Positions 50,373 through 59,662 of a stretch of 64,000 bases of DNA are shown here, piece after piece. Location of the stretch: NCBI RefSeq assembly GCF_007997305.1, contig NZ_VORZ01000002.1, positions 62,001 to 126,000 on the forward strand, given 5' to 3'. The stretch is from Psychrobacter frigidicola (GTDB lineage: Bacteria > Pseudomonadota > Gammaproteobacteria > Pseudomonadales > Moraxellaceae). The position numbers and the translations under genes were made by a program. How positions within the stretch are numbered: the first letter of the stretch is position 1; each line of letters opens with the position of its first letter. The notes beneath the pieces are model-generated. The model searched no databases. It saw only the letters and a list, made by a program, of their open reading frames with translations, and was not told the origin of the DNA.

Positions 50373-50972
50373 TTAATCCTTTGGAAGTAATACTTTGCCT
50401 GCCATTGCTAACTCTGTTTTCAATGTTTCAATATCAGCCTCAGCAATGGTCACCGTTAGCAAGACTTGCTTACTATAAGCAACGTCGTTAATAGTTCCAT
50501 ATAAGCTATCAACCACATAGCGACATTGAGCTTCAGTAGCAAACTCTGCTTGAATTTCTACTTGGCTCATGAGCACATAAGGGCATAAAACCATCTCATC
50601 AACGGCGGCTTGTGCTGAACCCGCATAAGCACGCGTTAGTCCACCAGCACCTAGCTTAATACCGCCAAAATAACGCACCACGACAATGATAATATTACCA
50701 ATCGACTTATACTGGAGCACATTTAATATTGGTCGTCCTGCCGTTCCATTGGGCTCACCGTCATCATCAAAGCCTGCGCTGGTTGTATTATTAGGGTCTC
50801 CAATAATATAGGCCCAGCAGTGATGACGGGCATCAGCATATTGCGTACGTAGTTGTTCCACGTGAAACATAGCATCCTCACGCGACGTCACCGGATACGC
50901 ATAAGCGATGAATTCAGATTTCTTAATCTCAAGACGGGCATTCACCGCTTTTTGTAGGGTTTGATAACTCAT
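50373..50972 (-). CDS. yigZ: YigZ family protein (IMPACT fold)
   Basis: Two-domain protein of the YigZ/IMPACT family, implicated in translation control but without a firmly established bacterial function. In the 199-aa protein, residues 1-125 form the UPF0029 domain with DARHHCWAYIIGD, SAGFDDDGEPNGTAGRPIL and VVRYFGGIKLGAGGLTRAYA. The C-terminal DUF1949-like ferredoxin fold follows. A parS-like 14-mer at 50855-50868 lies inside and is read as MFHVEQ. It is divergent from rsuA. Confidence 0.94.
   Translation of the reverse strand: MSYQTLQKAVNARLEIKKSEFIAYAYPVTSREDAMFHVEQLRTQYADARHHCWAYIIGDPNNTTSAGFDDDGEPNGTAGRPILNVLQYKSIGNIIIVVVRYFGGIKLGAGGLTRAYAGSAQAAVDEMVLCPYVLMSQVEIQAEFATEAQCRYVVDSLYGTINDVAYSKQVLLTVTIAEADIETLKTELAMAGKVLLPKD
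50855..50868. promoter_or_regulatory. parS-like site (variant) in yigZ
   Basis: GTTCCACGTGAAAC, one base from the perfect palindrome, within yigZ coding sequence. Confidence 0.7.
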
Positions 50973-51105
50973 AGTTCATTTAGGATCTAGTAATTCATTT
51001 AGGGTCTAGGGTGAATATGCTAAACTTGCACTATTATCACTGCTAGCCGTATTTGGCGCAGTGTTCATTTTATTCCCCACTATATAACTGATGGTAGCAA
51101 ATAGC

Positions 51106-51810
51106 ATGCGTTTAGATAAATTTATTAGTAAAGCCACCGAGCTGTCACGCAAAGAATCCAAAAAAATCCTACACGCCGGTGAAATCACGGTCAATGATAA
51201 GGTGACGAAAGACGTCGGCTTACACATTGATATCGCCGATGACGAAATCATGTGGGCAGGCGAGCCATTATCGGTCGCGACAGGCAATCGTTATATTTTA
51301 TTGCACAAGCCTGAAGGCTTTGAATGTACGCTGAAAGTGAAAGAACACCCTATTGTCACTGAACTAATTGCCGTACCTGAAATCGGTAGCTTGCGTATTG
51401 CGGGACGCTTAGACGTTGATACTACAGGCGCATTATTAATTAGTGATGATGGCAAATGGTTGCACCGTGTCACCAGTCCTAAGCACGAACATGCTAAAAT
51501 CTATGAGCTGACCTTGGCTGATCCTATGGATGCCGCGAAGCAAGCCAATGCCGTAGAAGAAGTTGCTCAAGGTATTTTATTAGAAGGCGACCATGAAGAA
51601 ACCAAGCCTGCTGTTCTTGAATTCATCGATGAGACCCATGCACGCTTGACCTTAGAGCAAGGTAAATACCATCAGGTGAAACGTATGATGGGCTACTTTG
51701 GTAATAAAGTGGTCGAGCTACATCGTGCCAGTGTTGGTCATATTACGTTAGAAGGCTTAGAGAAAGGCGACAGTCGCTTTTTAACGGCTGAGGAAGTGGC
51801 CAAGTTTTAA
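51106..51810 (+). CDS. rsuA: Ribosomal small subunit pseudouridine synthase, RsuA family
   Basis: Makes a pseudouridine in 16S rRNA (U516 in E. coli RsuA). From the ATG at 51106 the 234-aa protein begins MRLDKFISKATELSRKES, the S4-like RNA-binding domain (about 1-60). The catalytic domain has GRLDVDTTGALLI with Asp103, and the C-terminal motif QGKYHQVKRMMG. An in-frame ATG at 51091 would add five residues. The related RluB, RluE and RluF share these motifs, but the short length and missing extensions favour RsuA. Confidence 0.88.
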   Translation: MRLDKFISKATELSRKESKKILHAGEITVNDKVTKDVGLHIDIADDEIMWAGEPLSVATGNRYILLHKPEGFECTLKVKEHPIVTELIAVPEIGSLRIAGRLDVDTTGALLISDDGKWLHRVTSPKHEHAKIYELTLADPMDAAKQANAVEEVAQGILLEGDHEETKPAVLEFIDETHARLTLEQGKYHQVKRMMGYFGNKVVELHRASVGHITLEGLEKGDSRFLTAEEVAKF

Positions 51811-52181
51811 ATAATAATATTTTAGATATTTATTGATTTAGAACACAATAACGGCAGCCGTTCTCTAATAAGGGTAACGAGCTGCCATTATTTTTTTGCG
51901 CTTTACCATCTTATTTTATTCAGCCCTTATCTGCCGACTCTGTTACCTGTCTCTTAAACATAAGTAGCAGTTTTGCAAAATAAACGTCATAACCCTTATC
52001 AAAAGGAGTTGATGTGATACAGTCTGTGCAAATTAGTTTAATATACCTTTACGTATATTAAACTCAATTTAATAACATGATGAATGATAATAAGATAGCC
52101 AAAAATAAATTGCTATCGCCGTCGTGTTTTTGAGTTAGATATCACTAATATCTCTATATAAATTCTGATAGGACTTACCCT
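51811..52181. other. rsuA / DsbC-like intergenic region
   Basis: 371 bases containing the rsuA terminator (51848-51897) and then an AT-rich stretch that should hold the promoter of the following gene. There is no coding candidate. Confidence 0.5.
51848..51897 (+). terminator. Rho-independent terminator after rsuA
   Basis: AACGGCAGC pairs with GCTGCCATT (one mismatch), with an inner CGTT/AACG extension and a T8 run. Confidence 0.75.
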
Positions 52182-53288
52182 GTGAAACGACCTGTATTTA
52201 AATCTGCCAGTATTATCTCTGCCATATTATTCGCAACGACCGCTTGCGCTCAGCCAAGTAGCACTCAAACTATCACCAGAAGTGTGAGTCAAAATGCACC
52301 TGCAACTGGCCAAAGTACGCCTATAAAAAACCCTGCTGTAAAAAGTACGGCGACAACTGCTAATGTCACTATCGCTATCGACAGCCGTTTGCGCCAAACC
52401 TTGACCCAAGCGGGTATCAAAGCACAGATTATCTCTATTGCGCCATCGAATTTGCCAAATTTATATCAAGTGAGCCTGGTAGGTCAGCCGCCGTTACATA
52501 TCACCGCCGATGGTAAATACGTCATCCAAGGTGAGCTACAAAAGAACCCAAGCAAGCGCCAAGTGACTAAAACCCCAACACGCAGTAATAGTGCGCAAAT
52601 TGGTATGCCTGTCAGCGCTGCGGTCAAGTCAGCCATGCTTGCCAATATGAGTGAGCTCAAAAATATGAGCGCCAAGACCCCATTTTTTTATACGGCCGTA
52701 CCGGGTGTCATTTGGGGTGCAACGTTAGAGGGCGTGCCGTTTTTAATAGCGGATGATGCGCAATATGTGACCGATGGCGAAATATCGGTGATTGAAAATG
52801 GTCAGTTTACCGGACTTGATGAGAACTTTGAAAAACGTAAAAATCAATCCGTATTCAAAAGTTTAGATCAGTCACAACTGATTACGTATCCTGCGACGGG
52901 TACCGAAAAAGCAGTTGTTTACGTGGCAACCGATGTGAATTGTCCCTATTGCCGCATGCTGCATAAGCAAATGGGTAGTTTGAATAAAAAAGGCGTGACG
53001 GTTAAAACCATCGGCTATCCAATATATGAGCAATCACCTGAGCAAATGCGTGGTATCTGGTGTCAAGCTGATGCAACCAGCCGTCGTAAAGCTCTAGATA
53101 AAGCGATGCTAAAAGGGCAGATGACCCCTGCACCAGCAAACTGTAAAGTTAATTATGTGACGCCTAACCGTGAAAAAGCAGCTGGGCTTGCAGTGGTCGC
53201 TACGCCTGCCATTTACCGTGATGACGGTGTCTTATTCCAAGCGAGTTTTGAGAGTCCAGAGTTTTTAGAATTTTTGGGCGTAGAATAA
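52182..53288 (+). CDS. DsbC-like periplasmic thiol:disulfide isomerase
   Basis: Predicted periplasmic disulfide isomerase or reductase with a thioredoxin fold. The 368-aa protein starts at GTG 52182 (AGGA eight bases before) with a signal peptide, possibly a lipoprotein type (ATTAC, Cys22). A Thr/Ser/Gln-rich region is followed by two DsbC-type N-terminal modules (about 50-110 and 140-215; the second has PGVIWGATLEGVPFLIADD). The catalytic domain has Cys254-Pro-Tyr-Cys257 in VATDVNCPYCRMLH, a cis-Pro in VVATPAIY and a second Cys pair. The apparent duplication of the N-terminal module is unusual for DsbC. No dsbD is adjacent. Confidence 0.85.
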   Translation: MKRPVFKSASIISAILFATTACAQPSSTQTITRSVSQNAPATGQSTPIKNPAVKSTATTANVTIAIDSRLRQTLTQAGIKAQIISIAPSNLPNLYQVSLVGQPPLHITADGKYVIQGELQKNPSKRQVTKTPTRSNSAQIGMPVSAAVKSAMLANMSELKNMSAKTPFFYTAVPGVIWGATLEGVPFLIADDAQYVTDGEISVIENGQFTGLDENFEKRKNQSVFKSLDQSQLITYPATGTEKAVVYVATDVNCPYCRMLHKQMGSLNKKGVTVKTIGYPIYEQSPEQMRGIWCQADATSRRKALDKAMLKGQMTPAPANCKVNYVTPNREKAAGLAVVATPAIYRDDGVLFQASFESPEFLEFLGVE

Positions 53289-53325
53289 ACGATTGCATTA
53301 ATAAAGTGACAAACTAAAAAAAACC

Positions 53326-54360
53326 TTATGACCTAGCAGTCAGGTGCTGCGCAAGTTGTGCAATATGCTCGACGCCAATACCGCAGCAACCGCCAATGAT
53401 AGTTGCGCCAGAGGCCTGCCAGAGCTTGGCCCACGTCAAATAATTCTCAGGGGTAGTGTCTTCACGTATTTGGCGCAGTTGAGCATTTGCTTGTTTATGG
53501 GTTTGTTTTGATACAAAAGCATTGGCATAAACGCCCAGCTGCAGCGGATTTGACGTTTTATCAATAATCTCTTTCGCAACTTGCAATGCTGAATCCATGA
53601 CTTCAGGTTGACTACAGTTAAATAGTATGGCGTCGACATTCAATGCCATCATAGCCTGTACCGCTTCTGCTACTGAATCACCAGAACGCAGCATGGGCGT
53701 GCTAATGCCATCAGCGAGGATATCTAGTTGACCGTCGTCTAGCGTAAATGCGATCCAAATGGGTTTCTGTGCGGTCTCTTTTTGAGCAGCTGTGAATTCA
53801 GTAATCAACTTATGCCACGTTGACGCTTCAATGATACTGCTTTGAGTCTCCACTAGCCATATATCGGTATAGTCCACTTGTGCGGATAATAATGGACGCG
53901 CGATAGCAGACGCTGCCTTGGCATCGAACAAATCTGGGCGGTAGGAGCCAAACAGTGGCGGCAAACAGCCAGCGATTTGTACGGTTGCTGGACTATTATG
54001 CTCATTGCTGGCTGGCTTGTTACTTATTTGGACGGCTTCGAATGCGAGTTTCGCTGCCGTTTTTATGAGCTGTTCACCTTCAGTAAAAAACTTATCGCCT
54101 AAATGATAAGGGGTTACCGCATAGCTATTGACGGTGATGACCGCGGCACCAGCTTTTATGTAGTCTAAGTGGATATCACGAACACTAGTTGGCGCTAGAC
54201 TCAATGCCAGCGCTGACCATTCAGGTTGGCGAAAAGGGGCACCGCGTCGCTCAAGCTCACGTCCCATCCCACCATCTAATATAGTCATTGGCGCTGTGGT
54301 TATGGATTGAACATCAGACTGAGCATTCATCACCTTAGGAAATATTTGAATGTCCATCAT
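53326..54360 (-). CDS. Homocysteine S-methyltransferase family protein
   Basis: Zinc-dependent methyltransferase fold; family members make methionine from homocysteine and S-methylmethionine, S-adenosylmethionine or betaine. The 344-aa protein has ILDGGMGRELERRG near the N-terminus, NSYAVTPYHLG, the first zinc Cys in ILFNCSQPEV and the Cys pair in IIGGCCGIG. Starts at 54360 and 54357 are adjacent ATGs; GAGG favours 54357. The longer frame to 54405 is rejected. It lies 57 bases downstream of the DUF2939 gene on the same strand. Confidence 0.9.
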   Translation of the reverse strand: MMDIQIFPKVMNAQSDVQSITTAPMTILDGGMGRELERRGAPFRQPEWSALALSLAPTSVRDIHLDYIKAGAAVITVNSYAVTPYHLGDKFFTEGEQLIKTAAKLAFEAVQISNKPASNEHNSPATVQIAGCLPPLFGSYRPDLFDAKAASAIARPLLSAQVDYTDIWLVETQSSIIEASTWHKLITEFTAAQKETAQKPIWIAFTLDDGQLDILADGISTPMLRSGDSVAEAVQAMMALNVDAILFNCSQPEVMDSALQVAKEIIDKTSNPLQLGVYANAFVSKQTHKQANAQLRQIREDTTPENYLTWAKLWQASGATIIGGCCGIGVEHIAQLAQHLTARS

Positions 54361-54416
54361 AACCTCACTTATAAAATAATTTAATAGACCAAAAGCTGCC
54401 ACCATAACGTCTTATA

Positions 54417-55076
54417 TTAAGGCAACACCACATCAATGATTTTCCAATCAATCAAGCCTTGGCGCTGCATTTTAATCGTGATCGGATAGCTTTTTACTTG
54501 CCCACTTATCGTAAAACAATTGATGCCACAATAGCTGAGGGTTGGTTTCTCGCTATCTGTCCCTTGGGCAGCTTGTTGCTCTAGCTGAGTGGCTTGTTTT
54601 GCCATCATTTGCTGCATTTGATTTTTAACCACCGCATTGACATCCCCGCGCTGGATAATCATATCGCGAATCAGCGTTTTTAAGTCGACTTGATTGCTCG
54701 CAATTGCCCATGCTGCTGCCAGCTCCTTAGTAGCTGTATTGGCTTGGCCTTGGGTATCGATCAATTGTTCTATATTTTCTGGGGTGATAGCACCGTCTAC
54801 CGCTTGCATGATAAATTCATTGGCTGCTTGCGTCAGCGGCTCACCACCAAGCTGGGCAACTCCTAGATATTGCCCCATTGTATTGGCGAATTTGTCGGTC
54901 AATTGTGTTTTCATACTTGGGCGCAGCTGTTCGTAGTCAATTGCAGCCGCAACGGTCGCACCATCTTTGCCGTCATAAGCTTTTTTGAGCTGATAGGCGG
55001 TGTAATAAGGGGAGCCAGCATATATTGCCACTGCGATGACGACCAGCAACAAGAGTAATGTGGTCAGCTTTTTCAT
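54417..55076 (-). CDS. DUF2939 domain-containing protein
   Basis: 219-aa protein with one N-terminal membrane helix or uncleaved signal (LTTLLLLLVVIAVAIYAG). A DUF2939-like domain follows, starting SPYYTAYQLKKAYDGKDGATVAAAIDYEQLRPSMKTQL. A Gln-rich stretch (about 160-185) precedes a beta-rich C-terminal segment with two Cys (CGINCF). It is expected in the periplasm, anchored to the inner membrane. The function is unknown. It may be co-transcribed with the homocysteine methyltransferase gene. Confidence 0.85.
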   Translation of the reverse strand: MKKLTTLLLLLVVIAVAIYAGSPYYTAYQLKKAYDGKDGATVAAAIDYEQLRPSMKTQLTDKFANTMGQYLGVAQLGGEPLTQAANEFIMQAVDGAITPENIEQLIDTQGQANTATKELAAAWAIASNQVDLKTLIRDMIIQRGDVNAVVKNQMQQMMAKQATQLEQQAAQGTDSEKPTLSYCGINCFTISGQVKSYPITIKMQRQGLIDWKIIDVVLP

Positions 55077-55531
55077 AAATATTCATACCTTTACAGAGTT
55101 TTCTAGCGTATTGATCACCGTTATTAAGGCGACAAATATTACCACGACTTAAGCGTATGTAGATATGAGAATATGACGTTGGCTTGTCGTTCTTATAAAA
55201 ACTTATCAATATTATTATAAAGTTTTATAGATGTGTCTTACTATTTCCTTATAGATATAAGACAGGTAAAACTGATCGTATGAATTTTGCTGGTGAAGAG
55301 CTTGATAAATCACCATATCATCTCCATTAATAGCGCAAACTTTTATTAATTGATTTGGTTAAACAGTATCCCGCCGTTTTAGCTTGCAACATCCCGTTAT
55401 CCCTTACTCTTTTCTTATCATTGTTTGCCACGTTTCATGTGAAACACGTGCTTGCGAATAACCATAAAAGATAGGCGTGATTATCGATAAGATTGCGAGC
55501 AGGCTGCGCTGTGAAGACGATAGGAGAACCC
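55077..55531. other. DUF2939-dnaJ intergenic region
   Basis: 455 bases between divergent genes with one parS-like site (55432-55445). It must contain the dnaJ promoter; I see no clear heat-shock sigma factor or CIRCE element. There is no coding candidate. Confidence 0.5.
55432..55445. promoter_or_regulatory. parS-like site upstream of dnaJ
   Basis: GTTTCATGTGAAAC, one base from the perfect palindrome, about 85 bases before the dnaJ start. Confidence 0.75.
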
Positions 55532-56665
55532 ATGAGTAAGCGCGATTTTTATGAGATATTAGGCGTCAGCAAAACCGCAGATAGCAAAGAGATTAAACGA
55601 TCTTACCGTAAACTAGCGATGAAATATCATCCCGATCGCAATTCTGACGACCCAAAAGCTGACGATAAATTCAAAGAAGCCTCTATGGCTTATGAAGTGC
55701 TCAGCGACACCGACAAGCGTTCAGCCTATGACCGTATGGGCCATGCTGCTTTTGAAAACGGTATGGGTGGTGGTGGCGGCGCTGGCGGCGGTAACTTCCA
55801 AGATATCTTTGGTGATATCTTCGGTAACTTTGGCGACATCTTTGGTCAATCGCGTGGTGGCGGTGGTGGTACTCGCTCACGTCGTGGTTCAGACCTACGT
55901 TACATGCTAGAGTTAACATTAGAAGAGGCCGTTCGTGGTTGCAAAAAAGAGATTAGCTTTACTGCGCCCGCGCCTTGTAATACCTGTGATGGCAAAGGTG
56001 CCAAAAAAGCTTCGGATGTGGTTACCTGCCAGATGTGTCATGGTCAAGGCCAAGTGCGCATGCAGCAAGGTTTTTTTCAGGTACAACAAGCGTGTCCTCA
56101 GTGCGGTGGTAGCGGGCAACAAATCAAAAACCCATGTCCCGACTGTCACGGTAGTGGCGTTAAAGACAAGTCGCGTAACTTAGAAGTTTCGATCCCAGCA
56201 GGCGTTGATGATGGTGACCGCGTACGTTTGGCCGGTGAAGGCGAAGCGGGCGGTGCTGGCGTACAAAACGGCGACTTATACGTCGAAGTGCGCGTCAAGC
56301 CCCATGATGTCTTTACCCGCCAAGGCGCAGACCTTTATATGGATGTGCCGGTTAGCATCACGGATGCTGCGCTTGGTAAAGAGGTCGAAATCCCAACCCT
56401 TGATGGCAAAGTAAATATTAAAATCGCTGAGGGTACACAAAGTGGTAAAATGCTCCGCGTTCGTGGTAAAGGCGTAACACCAGTGCGAACTACCATGAAA
56501 GGGGATTTAATCTGCCGCGTAGTTATTGAAACACCAGTCAATCTAACCCGTGAGCAAAAAGATTTGCTACGCCAGTTCCAAGATACGCTTGATGGCGATA
56601 GCAAGCATCAGCAATCACCGCACAAAAAGTCTTTCTTTAAAAAGATTGGCGACTTGTTTGATTAA
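55532..56665 (+). CDS. dnaJ: Molecular chaperone DnaJ
   Basis: Hsp40 co-chaperone of DnaK. From the ATG at 55532 (AGGAG upstream) it is 377 aa. The J domain (1-70) has His33-Pro34-Asp35. A Gly/Phe-rich linker (about 75-125) is followed by four zinc-binding CxxCxGxG-type repeats (about 143-210: [32 protein letters not shown]). The C-terminal substrate-binding domains close the protein. The first zinc repeat has Asp instead of the usual first Gly-side residue but is complete. dnaK is not in the window. Its terminator contains a parS palindrome. Confidence 0.97.
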   Translation: MSKRDFYEILGVSKTADSKEIKRSYRKLAMKYHPDRNSDDPKADDKFKEASMAYEVLSDTDKRSAYDRMGHAAFENGMGGGGGAGGGNFQDIFGDIFGNFGDIFGQSRGGGGGTRSRRGSDLRYMLELTLEEAVRGCKKEISFTAPAPCNTCDGKGAKKASDVVTCQMCHGQGQVRMQQGFFQVQQACPQCGGSGQQIKNPCPDCHGSGVKDKSRNLEVSIPAGVDDGDRVRLAGEGEAGGAGVQNGDLYVEVRVKPHDVFTRQGADLYMDVPVSITDAALGKEVEIPTLDGKVNIKIAEGTQSGKMLRVRGKGVTPVRTTMKGDLICRVVIETPVNLTREQKDLLRQFQDTLDGDSKHQQSPHKKSFFKKIGDLFD

Positions 56666-56727
56666 TTAAATAACCGATAACAGTTCCTTTTAAAAGCCCG
56701 TTTTATTAGTCTAAAGCAGTTAATCTA

Positions 56728-56765
56728 AGTCCATGAGTTTCACGTGAAACTTATGGACTTTTTTA
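56728..56765 (+). terminator. Terminator-like hairpin after dnaJ built on a parS palindrome
   Basis: A 32-base near-perfect inverted repeat (56728-56759, one mismatched pair out of 16) has AGTCCAT/ATGGACT as its outer arms and the parS palindrome as its centre, followed by T6. Because the palindrome has no spacer, the RNA loop would be formed by the parS core itself. Confidence 0.75.
56737..56750. promoter_or_regulatory. parS-like site inside the dnaJ terminator
   Basis: Exact GTTTCACGTGAAAC palindrome at the centre of the terminator stem. Confidence 0.88.
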
Positions 56766-56878
56766 TGGTGGTCAATAAGGTACCAAAATCAATTCATGCT
56801 ATGATATTAAAAGCGTTCAGCAACCGCTATCACCTTACAAAATCAGAAGTTGAATAATAAAAATTTTAGGATAAAAAA

Positions 56879-57721
56879 ATGACTCAACAAGTAGATAATA
56901 AAATGGAAAATAAGATTATAAATATTGGCGTTATCGGTGCCGGTGGTCGGATGGGTCGTATGCTCATCGAAGCGGTACAGGACAATCCACAAACCAAGTT
57001 GAGCGCTGCTATTGAGCGTCAAGGCTCAAGTTTGGTCGGCGCTGATGCTGGCGAAGTCGCAGCTGTAGGGCTTTTAAACGTAAAAATAGTTGACGATTTA
57101 ACCGCAGTAATTAATGATATTGATGTGCTGGTAGATTTTAGCTTGCCCGCTGCCACTGAACAAAATATGCAGATTTGTGCTGAGCATAAAGTCGCTATGG
57201 TCATTGGAACTACCGGCTTTAATGAGCAGCAAGAACAAGCCTTAGCCGCAGCCAGTAAGAAGATTGCTATTGTCTATGCGGGTAATTATTCTACAGGCGT
57301 TAATTTATCATTGAAGCTGTTAGAAATGGCGGCCAAAGCTTTTGGTACTGATGCTGACGTTGAAATTATTGAAGCCCACCATAAGCATAAAATTGATGCG
57401 CCATCTGGTACTGCTTATATGATGGCAGAAGCCGTAGCGCAGGCGCGTGGTCAGAATTTAAAAGATGTAGTGGTATATGGTCGCGAAGGACAAACGGGCG
57501 CACGCGAAACGGGCACCATTGGTATTCACGCGATTCGTGGCGGCGAGATTGTCGGTGACCATACAGTAATGTTCATCGCTGATGGTGAAGTGGTCGAGAT
57601 TACCCATCGCGCGCGCGAGCGCATGACTTTCGCTGCGGGTGCCATAAGAGCCACCACTTGGATAGTTCAACAAGAAGCTGGCCAATATGACATGCAAGAT
57701 GTGTTGGGCTTGAATAAGTAG
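56879..57721 (+). CDS. dapB: 4-hydroxy-tetrahydrodipicolinate reductase
   Basis: NAD(P)H-dependent step of lysine and meso-diaminopimelate synthesis. In the 280-aa protein, the nucleotide-binding loop is [12 protein letters not shown], followed by VIGTTGF, and the catalytic His-His-Lys motif lies in [37 protein letters not shown] is the conserved C-terminal domain segment. The N-terminus has about 14 extra residues; an in-frame ATG at 56903 is possible, but AGGA favours 56879. dnaJ-dapB order is common in Acinetobacter and relatives. A 15-base tandem duplication covers its stop codon. Confidence 0.97.
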   Translation: MTQQVDNKMENKIINIGVIGAGGRMGRMLIEAVQDNPQTKLSAAIERQGSSLVGADAGEVAAVGLLNVKIVDDLTAVINDIDVLVDFSLPAATEQNMQICAEHKVAMVIGTTGFNEQQEQALAAASKKIAIVYAGNYSTGVNLSLKLLEMAAKAFGTDADVEIIEAHHKHKIDAPSGTAYMMAEAVAQARGQNLKDVVVYGREGQTGARETGTIGIHAIRGGEIVGDHTVMFIADGEVVEITHRARERMTFAAGAIRATTWIVQQEAGQYDMQDVLGLNK

Positions 57722-57746
57722 GGTTTAAATGAGTAGGGTTTAAATG
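57717..57746. repeat. Perfect 15-base tandem duplication at the dapB stop
   Basis: Two copies of AGTAGGGTTTAAATG (57717-57731 and 57732-57746). The first contains the dapB stop TAG. A third degenerate copy follows. Confidence 0.85.
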
Positions 57747-57796
57747 GCTATGGTTTATATAAGTAGTTAAGTTCACTAACTGTAAGCGAGATTGTA

Positions 57797-59164
57797 ATGA
57801 TAGATAACGCCAGTATCACCATTAAAAACTTTAAAAGCTATAAGGATGCAACCTTACCGCTGTCCCCTCTGACTTTATTAATAGGCGCAAATGCGTCAGG
57901 TAAGAGTAACGCTATTGAAGCCTTTCGTTTTTTGAGTTGGGTGGCTGGTGGTGAGCGTCTGTCTACGCTAAAAAATAGGGTCAATGATAGTGATAAGGTT
58001 GTTCGAGGCAGTATCAAAGATTTGGCTTTTAATTATGAAAATAGCTTTTCTCTATCATTCAATTACGGGTCTGACACTAGTTACTGTGGTGTATTCTTAA
58101 ATGAAGACAATCAACTCTATCTAATAGCAGAGACTTATCAAGAGAAAGACAACAAAATTTTCTTTCATAGAAGTGGTAAGTATACGAAACTAGCTTTAAG
58201 GTATCTCGATGCCTCTGATGTTGTAAAAATGGCGTTTGTTAAAGATATTCTTGAGGTAAATAACAATAAAGACAGTTGGATGTTTCAAAGAGTTGATAAC
58301 TTTGAAGTAGCAGCTAATTTTCCGGAACGTGATTTATCTGTTTTATCTATGAGAAGTTTCTACGAAGTCATTTGGAAAGGTTTTTATGATAAAACTAAGG
58401 TTAGTCCCATTAATATAAACTCTCTTGATGATTTATCGCATTTTTTAACTCATACATTTTTTTATGATTTTGTGCCTAGCGCCATGCGTCAGGATAGCGT
58501 AATGGAGAAAATACTAAGTAATAGTGGTTCAAATTTGGCAGGTGTTTTATCTTACCTTTGCAAAGAAAACTTAGGGTATAAAGAAAAAATTCTACAACTG
58601 GTACAAAGCCTACCTGAGCAAGATATTACTGATATTAAGTTTTATACCGATAAAAGAGAGCGTGTGGAATTCTTATTATATGAAAATTTTGGCGATACAT
58701 CTACTGAACGCACGATGGATTTATTATCCGATGGTACTTTAAAAGTACTAGGTATTGCAGCGGCGCTACTGTCTGTGCCTGAAGGTTCAACGGTAGTCAT
58801 AGAAGAGATTGACAATAGCATTCATCCTACGCGAGCTCATGAAATACTAAGCTTGCTGCGCCAATACGCCGAAGAGCGTCAGCTTAATTTATTACTATCG
58901 ACGCATAATCCTGCCTTAATGGATGCGCTACCTGATGAAGCGCTCGCAGATGTTGTATTTTGCTATAGAGACCCTAATGAGGGCGACAGTAGATTGGTGC
59001 GTTTAGGTGATTTAGATGATTATCTTGGTTTAGTGGCTCAAGGAACGCTTGGTGACTTAGTGACGCAAGGTATTGTTGAGCGTTTTGTTAAGCATCCAAC
59101 CACCCCAGAGCAGCGTAAAAAACAAGCATTAGATTGGCTAAATCAGCTACAAGGAGCTGATTAA
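57797..59164 (+). CDS. AAA family ATPase (RecF/OLD-like), partner of a PIN-like gene
   Basis: ABC/SMC-type ATPase (455 aa) similar in layout to OLD-like defence ATPases but without a TOPRIM domain. The N-terminus INIKNF-type strand is ITIKNFKSYKDATLPL. Walker A is GANASGKSN (30-38). A long divergent middle is followed by the signature-like LLSDGTLKVLGIAAALL, Walker B VVIEEIDNSIHP (Glu336-Glu337) and the switch STHNPALMDALPD. The PIN-like gene starts at the very next base after its stop, with AAGGAG inside its own end, so the two are coupled. The middle third is AT-rich, unlike dapB. The role is unknown; the pairing suggests defence or a toxin-antitoxin-like function. Confidence 0.8.
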   Translation: MIDNASITIKNFKSYKDATLPLSPLTLLIGANASGKSNAIEAFRFLSWVAGGERLSTLKNRVNDSDKVVRGSIKDLAFNYENSFSLSFNYGSDTSYCGVFLNEDNQLYLIAETYQEKDNKIFFHRSGKYTKLALRYLDASDVVKMAFVKDILEVNNNKDSWMFQRVDNFEVAANFPERDLSVLSMRSFYEVIWKGFYDKTKVSPININSLDDLSHFLTHTFFYDFVPSAMRQDSVMEKILSNSGSNLAGVLSYLCKENLGYKEKILQLVQSLPEQDITDIKFYTDKRERVEFLLYENFGDTSTERTMDLLSDGTLKVLGIAAALLSVPEGSTVVIEEIDNSIHPTRAHEILSLLRQYAEERQLNLLLSTHNPALMDALPDEALADVVFCYRDPNEGDSRLVRLGDLDDYLGLVAQGTLGDLVTQGIVERFVKHPTTPEQRKKQALDWLNQLQGAD

Positions 59165-59662
59165 ATGGCGGATATCTGCTTATTGGACACTAGTATATTA
59201 TTAAATATTTTAGATGTTCCCAATAGAAACCAACAAAGAAAACCAGTTCTTGACGATTTTGAGGTCTATATTAGTACTGGATGTAAATTTATTATACCGT
59301 TAGTGGTGGCAGTAGAAGTCGGTAATCATATTAGTCAAAATGGTGATGGCACAATGTGACGCGAAACTGCCAAGCGTTTTGTAGATATGATGCAAAGTAC
59401 TTTTAGTGGTCAATTACCGTTTAAAATTAGCGACTTTGACTTAAAAGTAGAATGGCAAACTTGGATTACTGAATTTATTAATAAAGCAGGGCAAAATAAA
59501 ACAGCTACTAAGCCCAACGAAGGTATGAGTCTGACAGATTTATCTATCATAAAAGAATACGATGCCTTACAAGCCAAAAATAGAGCTAACAGAAGCAAGC
59601 ACGTTAACGTATTTATTTGGTCGCTTGATTCGGATTTAGAAGCTTATGGACACTCTTATTGA
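59165..59662 (+). pseudogene. PIN-like nuclease gene interrupted by in-frame TGA
   Basis: A 165-codon frame starting ATG at 59165 has the PIN-domain acidic pattern: Asp8 in ICLLDTSILLNIL, Asp in MSLTDLSIIKEYDAL and Asp in WSLDSDLEAY. Codon 65 (59357-59359) is TGA. The context GDGTM-stop-RETAKRFVDM suggests an Arg CGA changed to TGA by one transition. The frame is otherwise clean. Without readthrough, the protein would be a 64-residue fragment lacking two catalytic Asp. No selenocysteine-type hairpin is evident after the TGA. Its 3' end overlaps the next gene start by 17 bases. Confidence 0.8.

Noticed and set aside
55692-56183. Several open frames on both strands inside dnaJ
   Set aside because: All are by-products of the Gly-rich and Cys-rich repeats of dnaJ.
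59357-59359. Selenocysteine or readthrough at the TGA of the PIN-like gene
   Set aside because: No hairpin with a selenocysteine-insertion look follows, PIN domains do not use selenocysteine, and an Arg CGA to TGA change explains the context.
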